Below are positions 1 through 6,490 of a stretch of DNA of 7,654 bases, one piece after another; position 1 is the first letter of the stretch, and the number at the start of each line of letters is the position of its first letter. The notes beneath the pieces were generated by a model. The model searched no databases. It was not told where the DNA came from and was given only the letters and a program-made list of their open reading frames with translations. Position numbers and translations under genes: made by a program. The stretch is taken from positions 1 through 7,654 of the forward strand of contig DJSG01000066.1 in the NCBI GenBank assembly GCA_002440265.1, written 5' to 3'. This DNA comes from Bacteroidales bacterium UBA6340 (GTDB lineage: Bacteria > Bacteroidota > Bacteroidia > Bacteroidales > Paludibacteraceae).

Positions 1-1164
1 GCCAATGGTGGTCTATACAAACAGACCAAGTACTGCAACGATGCTTCTCATGGCGACAACGGCTTCACCGACAACTTGACCACTTTGGAGCCTGCGGACG
101 ATGCCGCTCACGTGAACTGGGGTGGCGATTGGCGTATGCCCACCGCTGCCGAGTGGAAAGAGTTGCGCGAGCAATGCACATGGACGTGGACCATGCAGAA
201 TGGCGTAAAGGGTTACCAAGTAACCGGCAATACCAACAGCAACTCTATCTTCCTCCCCGCTGCGGGCTATCGCGACGACACGAACCTCATCGGTGCCGAC
301 TCCCTCGGCGACTACTGGTCTTCGTCGCTCCGCACGGACGGCTCGCACCGCGCGCGGGAACTCCACTTCTATTCGGGCAGCGTGCGCCGCTACGGCACCC
401 CCCGCAACTATGGTCAGTCGGTGCGCCCTGTTTGCCCGTCATCTACAAATATCCTCACACTCCATATTGCAGGGTGCGAGAAAGCAGACACCATCCGATG
501 TGGTGCAGAACAGCAAATCACCATAACCGCAGTCCCCGCCAACGAGCATCGCCATTTCGTGCGTTGGTCAGACGGCAACACCGACAACCCGCGTACAATA
601 GTGGTGGAGAGTGATATTACCCTCACCGCCGAGTTTGCCCTTGACGAACATACCGTTACCGCTACTGCCGAGCACGGCTCTGTAACGGGAAGCGGAACCT
701 ACACACACGGTGCAGAGGTTACACTAACTGCCACAGCCGATGAGCATTACCGCTTTGTGCGTTGGAGCGACGGTAGTACGGACAACCCGCGTACGATAGT
801 GGTGGAGAGTGATATCACCCTTGCAGCCGAGTTTGCCCTTGACGAACACACCGTCACTGCCACCGCCGAGCATGGCTCTGTAACGGGAAGCGGAACCTAC
901 ACTCACGGCGCGGAGGTTACACTCACCGCCATACCCGACATCGGCTATGAGTTCACGCAATGGAGCAATGGGGTAACAGAGAACCCGTATACCTTCTCCG
1001 TTAGCGAGGATATTGTTCTTGAAGCACAATTCAAGCCCTCCACGGCTACCGAAACAGAGAGCACGCCTGCCGCCGAAACTCCGCAAAAGATATTTCGCGA
1101 CGGGCAAGTATATATCCTGCGTGAGGGGAAAGTATATACTCCGACGGGTGTAGAAGTGAAGTAA
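1..1164 (+). CDS. FISUMP-domain surface protein with InlB-type repeats (5' end missing)
   Basis: The reading frame is open from base 1, so the start codon and any signal peptide lie outside the window; 387 residues are visible. Residues 1 to about 146 match the Fibrobacter succinogenes major paralogous (FISUMP, TIGR02145) / Lcl_C-like domain: the WRMPTAAEWKEL motif, then LPAAGYRD, DYWSSSL and finally GQSVRPVCP. Residues 151-348 are three InlB-type (divergent B-repeat) units of 66 residues, each with an F/W-x-x-W-S-(D/N)-G core. A Thr/Glu-rich linker leads to a tail, residues 361-387, with DGQVYILREG and YTPTGVEVK, a C-terminal pattern I associate with Bacteroidales surface proteins and which resembles the end of type IX secretion sorting domains. 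By family it is probably an exported, cell-surface binding protein; the ligand is unknown. An enzymatic role is not supported. A hairpin and terminator follow the stop codon. Family assignment is from motif memory and is fairly secure; the function is inference. Confidence 0.85.
   Translation, partial: ANGGLYKQTKYCNDASHGDNGFTDNLTTLEPADDAAHVNWGGDWRMPTAAEWKELREQCTWTWTMQNGVKGYQVTGNTNSNSIFLPAAGYRDDTNLIGADSLGDYWSSSLRTDGSHRARELHFYSGSVRRYGTPRNYGQSVRPVCPSSTNILTLHIAGCEKADTIRCGAEQQITITAVPANEHRHFVRWSDGNTDNPRTIVVESDITLTAEFALDEHTVTATAEHGSVTGSGTYTHGAEVTLTATADEHYRFVRWSDGSTDNPRTIVVESDITLAAEFALDEHTVTATAEHGSVTGSGTYTHGAEVTLTAIPDIGYEFTQWSNGVTENPYTFSVSEDIVLEAQFKPSTATETESTPAAETPQKIFRDGQVYILREGKVYTPTGVEVK
316..435 (+). 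other. Candidate hypervariable patch in the FISUMP domain (DGR-target-like)
   Basis: From the YWSSS motif to SVRPV, the positions that are usually variable in FISUMP paralogues hold R, D, G, H, R, H, S, R, R, Y, G, T, P and R. Of the 26 codons at 328-405, 18 end in C and only 10 of 78 bases are A. The conserved codons between them (tcg, acg, gcg, gtg) sit where a template would have non-A codons. This is the pattern expected if AAC codons had been rewritten to NNC by adenine-directed mutagenic retrohoming. Ordinary paralogue divergence in a gene that already favours C in the third position is the alternative. No template repeat or reverse transcriptase lies in this window, so this is a hypothesis only. 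Confidence 0.3.
451..1044 (+). repeat. Three in-frame 198-bp repeats encoding InlB-type units
   Basis: Unit boundaries in register are 451-648 (divergent first half), 649-846 and 847-1044 (divergent second half). The phase is fixed by the exact 198-bp offset between the two copies of gcgtac at 591 and 789 and by the HTVTA motifs at 649 and 847. A 27-base stretch starting at the GGC codons of residues 226 and 292 is identical between units two and three. The repeats encode small beta-rich modules that usually extend a binding domain from the cell surface. Confidence 0.85.
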
Positions 1165-1214
1165 GGACATTCTTCCTTCAAGGGGCTGTCTAACAAGTTG
1201 AAAAGACCGCTTTT

Positions 1215-1235
1215 GACGACGCGAGCCGCGTCGTC
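1215..1235. other. Perfect 9-bp hairpin with 3-nt loop
   Basis: The arm gacgacgcg (1215-1223) is exactly complementary to cgcgtcgtc (1227-1235) around the loop agc. It sits 50 bases downstream of the surface-protein stop codon and just before the stronger terminator stem, so it may add to transcript-end stability. It has no U-tract of its own. Confidence 0.6.
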
Positions 1236-1254
1236 CCCCGGCACTAAATGCACA

Positions 1255-1294
1255 AAAATGGGCTGCCTGCACACTTGGTCAGGCAGCCCATTTT
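1255..1294 (+). terminator. Intrinsic terminator of the surface-protein gene
   Basis: A perfect 15-bp inverted repeat, aaaatgggctgcctg (1255-1269) with caggcagcccatttt (1280-1294), encloses a 10-base loop. The 3' arm ends in TTTT on the plus strand, and the 5' arm is preceded by A, so the same structure would also end in five T on the minus strand and could work in both directions. Its position 91 bases after the stop codon and before the ansA promoter fits transcript termination. Confidence 0.75.
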
Positions 1295-1370
1295 GCGTCA
1301 TAAACATCGGCATAAAGAATCATTGATGCTGCACAAAATACCGCATATTTGGGGCGTAGTGGCATATCTA

Positions 1371-1402
1371 TTTGGCAATATAAAGAAAAAGCAGTAACTT
1401 TG
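1371..1402 (+). promoter_or_regulatory. Bacteroidota-type promoter for ansA-pepD
   Basis: TTTG at 1371-1374 is followed after 20 bases by TAACTTTG at 1395-1402, matching the Bacteroidota sigma-ABfr consensus TTTG / TAnnTTTG with correct spacing. Transcription should begin at about 1407-1411, giving ansA a leader of roughly 145 bases that contains the G/C hairpins and the heptamer repeats. Confidence 0.75.
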
Positions 1403-1410
1403 CAGGCGAA

Positions 1411-1448
1411 GGGGAGGACCTCCCCCAGCCCCTCCTTCGGAGGAGGGG
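1411..1448 (+). repeat. G/C-rich double-hairpin element in the ansA leader
   Basis: Two adjacent stems are visible: ggggag (1411-1416) with ctcccc (1420-1425) around 3 bases, and cccctcct (1429-1436) with aggagggg (1441-1448) around the tetraloop tcgg. Similar C-run/G-run palindromes recur between genes in many Bacteroidota genomes, so this is probably a dispersed intergenic repeat that happens to lie at the predicted transcript 5' end. Confidence 0.6.
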
Positions 1449-1456
1449 AGCAGGGG

Positions 1457-1526
1457 TTAGAGGTTAGAGGTTAGGGATTAGAGATTAGAGATTAGGGATT
1501 AGGGATTAGAGATTAGAGATTAGAGA
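1457..1526 (+). repeat. Ten-copy heptamer minisatellite TTAGRGR
   Basis: Ten uninterrupted 7-base units are seen: ttagagg twice, then ttaggga, ttagaga, ttagaga, ttaggga, ttaggga and ttagaga three times. Units vary only at the purine positions 5 and 7. The tract lies between the predicted transcription start and the ansA start codon, ending 27 bases before it. It encodes nothing. Such tracts are prone to slippage, so copy number may differ between strains. Confidence 0.95.
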
Positions 1527-1553
1527 CCAAATAGAAGAGAAATAGAACATACC

Positions 1554-2579
1554 ATGAAAGTATTGCTGATATTCACAGGCGGGACCATATCGATGGTGCG
1601 GGACCCTGAGACGGGAGCACTGCACCCTGCCGATTTGGCGACCTTCAAAGCCTTTGTGCCGGAGTTGTTTACAAGCCATATCCACGTGGATATGCTGCCG
1701 TTTGAGCCGTTGGTGGACTCGTCGGACATCAATCCGCAGAGTTGGAAGAAGATGGCACACATGGTGTATGACCACTATGATGACTACGACGGATTCGTGA
1801 TTCTGCACGGCACGGATACAATGTCGTACTCGGCTTCGGCATTGAGTTTTATGTTGGAGAACTTGGGCAAGCCGGTGGTGTTCACGGGCAGTCAGTTGCC
1901 GGTGGGCGTGCTGCGTTCGGACGCCAAGGAGAACCTGCTGACAGCCATTGAGATAGCCGCTGCGAAAGATGAGCAGGGCAGAGCCATGGTGCCTGAGGTG
2001 TGCCTGTTTATGGCCGACCAGTTGTTCCGCGGCAACCGCACGACCAAGCGCAATGCGGAGCATTTTGCAGCGTTTGCATCGTACAACTATCCCGCCCTCG
2101 CGCGTGCGGGCGTACATATAACATACAGCACGCAGTTGATACATTACCCCGATGACACGCAACCGTTGCGCCTAAGGGACAAGACCGACTGCAATGTGGC
2201 GATACTGAAGTTGTTCCCCGGTATCACGGAATCCGTAGTGCATGCGATACTCTCGATACCGGAGTTGCACGGCGTGGTATTAGAGACCTACGGGGCGGGC
2301 AACGCGCCGTCGTGCAAGTGGCTGTACGAGGAGTTGCACAGCGCAGTGGAGCGCGGCATCGTGATTGTGAACAAGACGCAGTGCAACACGGGGTCGGTGA
2401 CGATGGGACAGTATGCGGTGAGCCTGAACCTGATGAAGGCGGGCGTGCTGTCAGGTTACGACATCACCACAGAGGCACTGCTGACCAAGATGATGTACCT
2501 GTTTGGCGAATACCCGACTGATACAGAGGAAGTTAAGAGACTATTACAAATACCGCTGTGCGGTGAACTAACCAACTAA
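1554..2579 (+). CDS. ansA: Type I (cytoplasmic) L-asparaginase
   Basis: A 341-residue protein, close to the 338 residues of E. coli AnsA, that hydrolyses L-asparagine to aspartate and ammonia. The N-terminal FTGGTIS motif (residues 7-13) carries the nucleophile-type Thr11. HGTDTM (85-90) carries Thr87-Asp88, corresponding to the second Thr-Asp pair of the family. Lys138 in the AAAKDE segment is the likely counterpart of the conserved active-site lysine. The stretch TGSQLPVGVLRSDAKENL (111-128) and the late YGAGNAP motif are typical of the type I group. No signal peptide is present, which fits the cytoplasm. The start at 1554 puts the catalytic motif at the usual distance from the N-terminus and is preceded by A-rich sequence rather than a Shine-Dalgarno, normal for Bacteroidota. 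It is the first gene of an operon with pepD, and its long leader contains hairpins and a minisatellite. Assignment is firm. Confidence 0.95.
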   Translation: MKVLLIFTGGTISMVRDPETGALHPADLATFKAFVPELFTSHIHVDMLPFEPLVDSSDINPQSWKKMAHMVYDHYDDYDGFVILHGTDTMSYSASALSFMLENLGKPVVFTGSQLPVGVLRSDAKENLLTAIEIAAAKDEQGRAMVPEVCLFMADQLFRGNRTTKRNAEHFAAFASYNYPALARAGVHITYSTQLIHYPDDTQPLRLRDKTDCNVAILKLFPGITESVVHAILSIPELHGVVLETYGAGNAPSCKWLYEELHSAVERGIVIVNKTQCNTGSVTMGQYAVSLNLMKAGVLSGYDITTEALLTKMMYLFGEYPTDTEEVKRLLQIPLCGELTN

Positions 2580-2583
2580 GAAT

Positions 2584-4029
2584 ATGAAGAATTTAGAACC
2601 GAAGAGCCTGTGGGAGAACTTCTACAGCCTCACCCAAATCCCCCGTCCGTCGGGCAAGAAAGAAGAGATTTCCGCGTTTTTGGCGAACTACGGCCGCTCG
2701 CTCGGCTTGGAGACCATCGTGGACGAGATTGGCAACGTGATTATCCGCAAGCCCGCAAGTGCAGGCTACGAGAACCACCCCGGAGTGATTCTGCAAGGGC
2801 ACATGGATATGGTGCCGCAGAAGAACTCGGACAAGGTGTTCGACTTCGAGAAAGACCCCATTGAGGCTTATGTGGAGGACAACGGCGAGTGGGTGACCGC
2901 CAACGGCACCACCCTCGGCGCGGACAACGGTATCGGCGTGGCTGCGGCTATGGCTATATTGGCAGACAAGGATGTGGTGCACCCGCCGTTGGAGGCATTC
3001 TTCACGGTGGACGAAGAGACCGGTATGTACGGTGCTTTCGCGCTGAAGGGCGGACTGCTGCAGGGCAAGACACTGCTGAACTTGGACTCGGAGAGCGAGG
3101 GCGAGTTGTATATGGGTTGCGCCGGCGGCGTGGACACCACGGCACGCTTTGACTACGAACCCGTGGAGACGGAGGAAGGCGACGTGGCTCTGCGCGTGAG
3201 CATCAAGGGCTGCAAGGGCGGTCACTCGGGTTGCGACATCCATCTGCAGCGCGCGAATGCCATCAAGTTGCTGTTCCGTTTCCTGAAAGACGCGGTGGCC
3301 AACTACGAAGCACGCTTGGCATACGTGGAGGGCGGCAGCCTGCGCAACGCTATCCCGCGTGAGGCATCGGCGGTCATCACCATTCCCGCAGACGGGTTGG
3401 ACGAGATGAAGCAGTTGGTAAACGACTATGAGGACCTGTTTATCCGCGAGTACGACGGCGTGGAGGACAACATCAGTTTCACCGCCGAGGACGTGGAGTG
3501 CCCGAAGACCGAGTTGCCCGAAGACACGCAAGACTTTCTTATTCACGCCATTACGCTCTGTCCGCACGGCGTTTACCGCATGATTCCCGAGATGCCCGAC
3601 ATCGTGGAGACCAGCAACAATCTCGCCATGATTGGCACCGAGAACAACCGCATCACGGTGATGTGCCTCACCCGCTCGTCGGTGGAGTCGCGCAAGGAGG
3701 AACTGCGCCAGATTATCCAGTCGGCATTCGCCTTGGCAGGTGCCGAGACCGAGTTCACGGGTTCCTACCCGGGTTGGAAGCCCAACCTGCACAGCCATAT
3801 CCTCGAGGTGATGAAGGATGTTTATCAGAAGGAGTTCGGCACCACGCCGCGTATCATCACCATCCACGCGGGCTTGGAGTGCGGCATCATCGGCCGCAAC
3901 TACCCGGGCATGGATATGATTTCGTTCGGTCCGACCATCGAGCACCCGCACTCGCCCGATGAGCGCGTGAACATCGCCAGTGTGCAGAAGTTCTATCACT
4001 TCCTGCTCGCGACGCTGAAAGAGTTGTAA
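2584..4029 (+). CDS. pepD: Xaa-His dipeptidase (aminoacyl-histidine dipeptidase, M20 family)
   Basis: A 481-residue cytoplasmic zinc peptidase (E. coli PepD has 485) that cleaves dipeptides such as carnosine-type Xaa-His. Metal and catalytic residues are in place: QGHMDMV (His73, Asp75), GADNGIG (bridging Asp114), DEETGMYG (Glu144/Glu145), NLDSESEG (Asp168), and the C-terminal EHPHSPDERV with His456. These keep a nearly constant offset from the published PepD zinc ligands. The GCKGGHSGCDIH segment belongs to the lid/dimerisation domain inserted between the two halves of the catalytic domain. The start codon lies four bases after the ansA stop codon, so the two are surely co-transcribed and probably translationally coupled; together they recover amino acids, ammonia and carbon from peptides. 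A terminator hairpin follows 34 bases downstream. Exact dipeptide preference cannot be read from sequence. Confidence 0.95.
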   Translation: MKNLEPKSLWENFYSLTQIPRPSGKKEEISAFLANYGRSLGLETIVDEIGNVIIRKPASAGYENHPGVILQGHMDMVPQKNSDKVFDFEKDPIEAYVEDNGEWVTANGTTLGADNGIGVAAAMAILADKDVVHPPLEAFFTVDEETGMYGAFALKGGLLQGKTLLNLDSESEGELYMGCAGGVDTTARFDYEPVETEEGDVALRVSIKGCKGGHSGCDIHLQRANAIKLLFRFLKDAVANYEARLAYVEGGSLRNAIPREASAVITIPADGLDEMKQLVNDYEDLFIREYDGVEDNISFTAEDVECPKTELPEDTQDFLIHAITLCPHGVYRMIPEMPDIVETSNNLAMIGTENNRITVMCLTRSSVESRKEELRQIIQSAFALAGAETEFTGSYPGWKPNLHSHILEVMKDVYQKEFGTTPRIITIHAGLECGIIGRNYPGMDMISFGPTIEHPHSPDERVNIASVQKFYHFLLATLKEL

Positions 4030-4063
4030 GTAGTTAATAGGTAATAATTAATAGTTAATATAC

Positions 4064-4092
4064 AGGAGGCTGCTCAATGGGGGCAGCCTCCT
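4064..4092. terminator. Hairpin terminator between convergent pepD and esterase
   Basis: aggaggctgc (4064-4073) pairs perfectly with gcagcctcct (4083-4092) around a 9-base loop. It is 34 bases after the pepD stop and 23 bases after the minus-strand esterase stop. The flank read on the minus strand is rich in T, the plus-strand flank is not, so it looks stronger for the esterase but probably serves both. The A/T-rich bases 4031-4060 contain repeated ttaatag words. Confidence 0.7.
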
Positions 4093-4115
4093 ATTGTGTA
4101 AAAGCGGGGGATATA

Positions 4116-5222
4116 TCACTTGACGGGGGTATCGGACAGTTCCCAACCTGTGATAGTGGATATATAAGGTATGAGCGAGTAGGCTATCTTTTGATGCGCC
4201 ATGTAATTAGGGTGGTATGCCGCACCTAATTCATTGTTATCGTTGTACAGAGCCGGGCAGAAGCCGAGATAATAGACGTTGGTCATACCGCAATTGTTGA
4301 CCAGGTCGCGCACATAGGTAAACAGATACTCGTGCTTCTTGGTGGTAAGGCACAGAATGGGGTGGTCTTCGCCATAGTTTGCCTTGATTTCACGCAGGAG
4401 ACGATAGTAATGGTCGCGGAAGACTTCGTACTTGGGTTGCAAGGAGACCGAGAAATCATTTGCCCCAAGGTAGATGATGGTCATAGCGGGGCGGAAATCA
4501 GATTGCGCAACATTCCATCGTGTGGCTTGCGTGGAGTCCATATCGAAGGTCTGGAGGTAGCGGTCGGGCATGAGCCAATCGGGGTATTTGGAGTTGTAGT
4601 TGCGTGCGATACCCATACCGGAGTGCGCGACAGAGATATAGTCCGCCCCGAAATAGCGTGCAACGATAGCGGCGTAGGACTTGGAGGCGTTCTCGGTTTC
4701 GGGCGTAAAGGGGTCGGACTTGATGCTGTTCTCGGAACCAAAACCGCAGGTATAACTATCGCCGATGAACTCGAGTTGGCGTGTGAGGAGCGGTGTGGCG
4801 GGGTAGAAACGGTCGGCAATGAACTCGTGAACGGTGGTAGTACCCTGCTCACCTTCGGTGCGTTTCTGGATGGTAACTTCGTGTATGCCACGGCGTGTCT
4901 TGTTGACGGGGTCGTCTGGGAGAACGAGCGTGATGAGAGTATCGGTGCCTTGTGTGGCGATGACGCGGTTGGGGGTGTCAGAGGTTGGGCTATCAATCCA
5001 AACATTGAAATAGTTGCGTCCGGTATCGGAGACACGCATGGTCAGCGTTTTGCCCGAATAGGCGACGCGGATGGAGGTGGCTGTCCAGTCGAAAGCAACC
5101 GAAGTGTTGCGAACCTGTGTGCGCCCGACAAAGGTAATACGTGTATCGGTGGCAGGAATCGTCTCCGAAAAAGCGAAAAGGCTTGTGAGGAGAGAGAGGA
5201 TTAGAAGAGCGGATTTTTTCAT
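4116..5222 (-). CDS. Exported SGNH-hydrolase, CE2-like carbohydrate esterase
   Basis: A 368-residue protein with a clear signal peptide: MKKSALLILS followed by a hydrophobic stretch to about residue 19. Residues ~25-145 form a beta-rich domain like the jelly-roll module of carbohydrate esterase family 2. The SGNH hydrolase domain follows: block I EFIGDSYTCG with nucleophile Ser156, block II Gly202 in HSGMG, block III GAND with Asn255, and block V YHPN with His337. The usual acidic residue three places before the histidine is alanine (AAYH), compatible with a Ser-His dyad as reported for some CE2 enzymes. Likely role: removing acetyl groups from xylan, mannan or another acetylated polysaccharide or sugar in the periplasm or outside the cell. 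No SusC/SusD or glycoside hydrolase genes adjoin it. It stands alone between a terminator on each side, and I see no clear -7 box in its short upstream gap. Family is secure, substrate is not. Confidence 0.85.
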   Translation of the reverse strand: MKKSALLILSLLTSLFAFSETIPATDTRITFVGRTQVRNTSVAFDWTATSIRVAYSGKTLTMRVSDTGRNYFNVWIDSPTSDTPNRVIATQGTDTLITLVLPDDPVNKTRRGIHEVTIQKRTEGEQGTTTVHEFIADRFYPATPLLTRQLEFIGDSYTCGFGSENSIKSDPFTPETENASKSYAAIVARYFGADYISVAHSGMGIARNYNSKYPDWLMPDRYLQTFDMDSTQATRWNVAQSDFRPAMTIIYLGANDFSVSLQPKYEVFRDHYYRLLREIKANYGEDHPILCLTTKKHEYLFTYVRDLVNNCGMTNVYYLGFCPALYNDNNELGAAYHPNYMAHQKIAYSLIPYISTITGWELSDTPVK

Positions 5223-5258
5223 ATTGAATACAGATTATATGATTTTACAATTAAGAAA

Positions 5259-5291
5259 AAGCGGCTACCTGATGTTCCCAGGCAGCCGCTT
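5259..5291 (-). terminator. Intrinsic terminator of the pseudouridine synthase gene
   Basis: On the minus strand a 13-bp stem (arms 5291-5279 and 5271-5259) with a 7-base loop is followed directly by a T-rich tract. The one imperfect position is a G-U wobble in minus-strand RNA but an A-C mismatch in plus-strand RNA, which fixes the orientation. It lies 33 bases after the stop codon of the gene at 5325 and just before the esterase start. Confidence 0.85.
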
Positions 5292-5324
5292 GAATGATAT
5301 TTATCAGAGAGAATGCCATTCGTT

Positions 5325-6449
5325 TTACTCGAAAGCACCCATTTGCAGCATAGCCACCTCTTTGGCCGTGAGGAAACGGTACTTGCCGCGTCCTACATTC
5401 TTCTTGGTGATGCCGGCAAAAGAGACACGGTCGAGTTTGGTGACCTTGTAGCCCACTTTCTCGAACATACGGCGCACTACACGGTTTTGCCCGGAGTGAA
5501 TCTCAATGCCGAGGTGCTTGCGGTCTTCCTTGGGGAACTCCAAAGCATCGGGAACGACCTTCTCACCATCAATCTCCACACCGGCGCGGAGTACTGCCTC
5601 ATCGGCTTCGTCAATCTCACGGTCGAGCGTGACGGCATAGATTTTCTTCTTGCCGAACTTGGGGTGTGTGAGTTTGGCTGCGAGGTCTCCGTCGTTGGTA
5701 AGGAGGAGGACCCCGGTCGTATTACGGTCAAGTCGCCCTACGGGGTAGATACGCTCGGCACAAGCATTGCGAACGATGTCCAAGACTGTATGACGCTCTT
5801 CGGGGTCATCGGTGGTGGTGACGGTGTTCTTGGGCTTATTGAGCAGGATATACACCTTTCGTTCGCGGCGAACCGGTTGGTCATGGAACATCACCTTGTC
5901 GGTTGGCAGTACCTTAGCCCCCAGATTATCAACCACTTGCCCATTAACAGAAATGACGCCTGCCTGTATGAAATCATCTGCTTCGCGGCGCGAGCAGATG
6001 CCAGCATTGGCAAGGAACTTGTTCAGGCGGATAGGTTTGGTGGGGTCCTCGTAACTCTTGATGTACTCTTGTTGTTTGCGTTGCGAGTAGAGATTTTGGT
6101 TGCGTTTCGGTCTCGGTCTGTATGGGCGTTGCATATCGCCACCCTCCTGGTTGCGGTAGGGGCGTTGTTGGTTGCCCATATTGGGACGGAAAGGACGGCG
6201 CTCAGGGTTGTATGTACGGGACTCTCCGTCAGCGGGATTGTAGGGTTTAGGTTCCACCTTCTCCACGCGCCCCATACCCGGTCGGGTGAATCGCTGGCGA
6301 GGTCTTCCTCCTTCACGAGGGACATAGGAGTCAAAGCGGGGACGTACAGAAGCCCCATCGGACGACATATTTGCGCCATACTGCTCACGCGGATTCTCAT
6401 CCTGACGGTAGCCACCCTGACGCGGGGTGCGGTTGTCTTGTTCTACCAT
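5325..6449 (-). CDS. rluB: RluB-like 23S rRNA pseudouridine synthase with long disordered N-terminal extension
   Basis: A 374-residue enzyme of the RsuA/RluB/RluE/RluF family that isomerises uridine to pseudouridine in rRNA; RluB acts on helix 89-90 of 23S rRNA near the peptidyl-transferase centre. Residues 1 to about 135 are low-complexity, rich in Arg, Gly, Pro, Gln, Asn and Tyr, and surely disordered. The S4 RNA-binding domain begins at PIRLNKFLANAG (139-150) and includes ICSRREAD. The catalytic domain starts near VYILLNKP; GRLDRNTTG holds catalytic Asp241, and the GQNRVVRRMFEKVGY segment is the family's C-terminal motif. E. coli RluB carries its extra basic tail at the C-terminus, so the N-terminal extension is a lineage feature. 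The ATG at 6449 is the first in-frame start; later Met codons (M28, M59) would trim only the disordered part. RluB rather than a paralogue is likely but not proven. No -7 box is evident upstream, so read-through from rpmF is possible. Confidence 0.88.
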   Translation of the reverse strand: MVEQDNRTPRQGGYRQDENPREQYGANMSSDGASVRPRFDSYVPREGGRPRQRFTRPGMGRVEKVEPKPYNPADGESRTYNPERRPFRPNMGNQQRPYRNQEGGDMQRPYRPRPKRNQNLYSQRKQQEYIKSYEDPTKPIRLNKFLANAGICSRREADDFIQAGVISVNGQVVDNLGAKVLPTDKVMFHDQPVRRERKVYILLNKPKNTVTTTDDPEERHTVLDIVRNACAERIYPVGRLDRNTTGVLLLTNDGDLAAKLTHPKFGKKKIYAVTLDREIDEADEAVLRAGVEIDGEKVVPDALEFPKEDRKHLGIEIHSGQNRVVRRMFEKVGYKVTKLDRVSFAGITKKNVGRGKYRFLTAKEVAMLQMGAFE

Positions 6450-6490
6450 TTTGTTTGGTTGGTTAGATTAGTTGTTTTCTATTTTTTGTT

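Noticed and set aside
724..1313. Minus-strand open frames across the 3' end of the surface gene and its terminator
   Set aside because: They run through a perfect terminator stem and oppose the InlB repeats; their open state comes from the repeats.
1457..1526. Heptamer tract as a CRISPR array or a telomere
   Set aside because: There are no spacers, the unit is only 7 bases, and the tract is internal to a circular-type bacterial gene context, so it is a simple minisatellite.
1506..2162. Minus-strand open frames over the start of ansA
   Set aside because: They are antisense to the asparaginase catalytic motifs and show no domain of their own.
2593..3999. Long minus-strand open frame (468 codons) opposite pepD
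   Set aside because: Its translation is rich in His, Val and Arg with no family motif, whereas pepD keeps every metal ligand on the other strand.
5129..5136. TAnnTTTG-like box on the minus strand inside the esterase gene
   Set aside because: It lies within the coding sequence, downstream of the start codon, with no matching -33 box or internal gene.
4332..5204. Plus-strand open frame of 290 codons opposite the esterase
   Set aside because: No recognisable motif; the minus strand has a signal peptide and all SGNH blocks.
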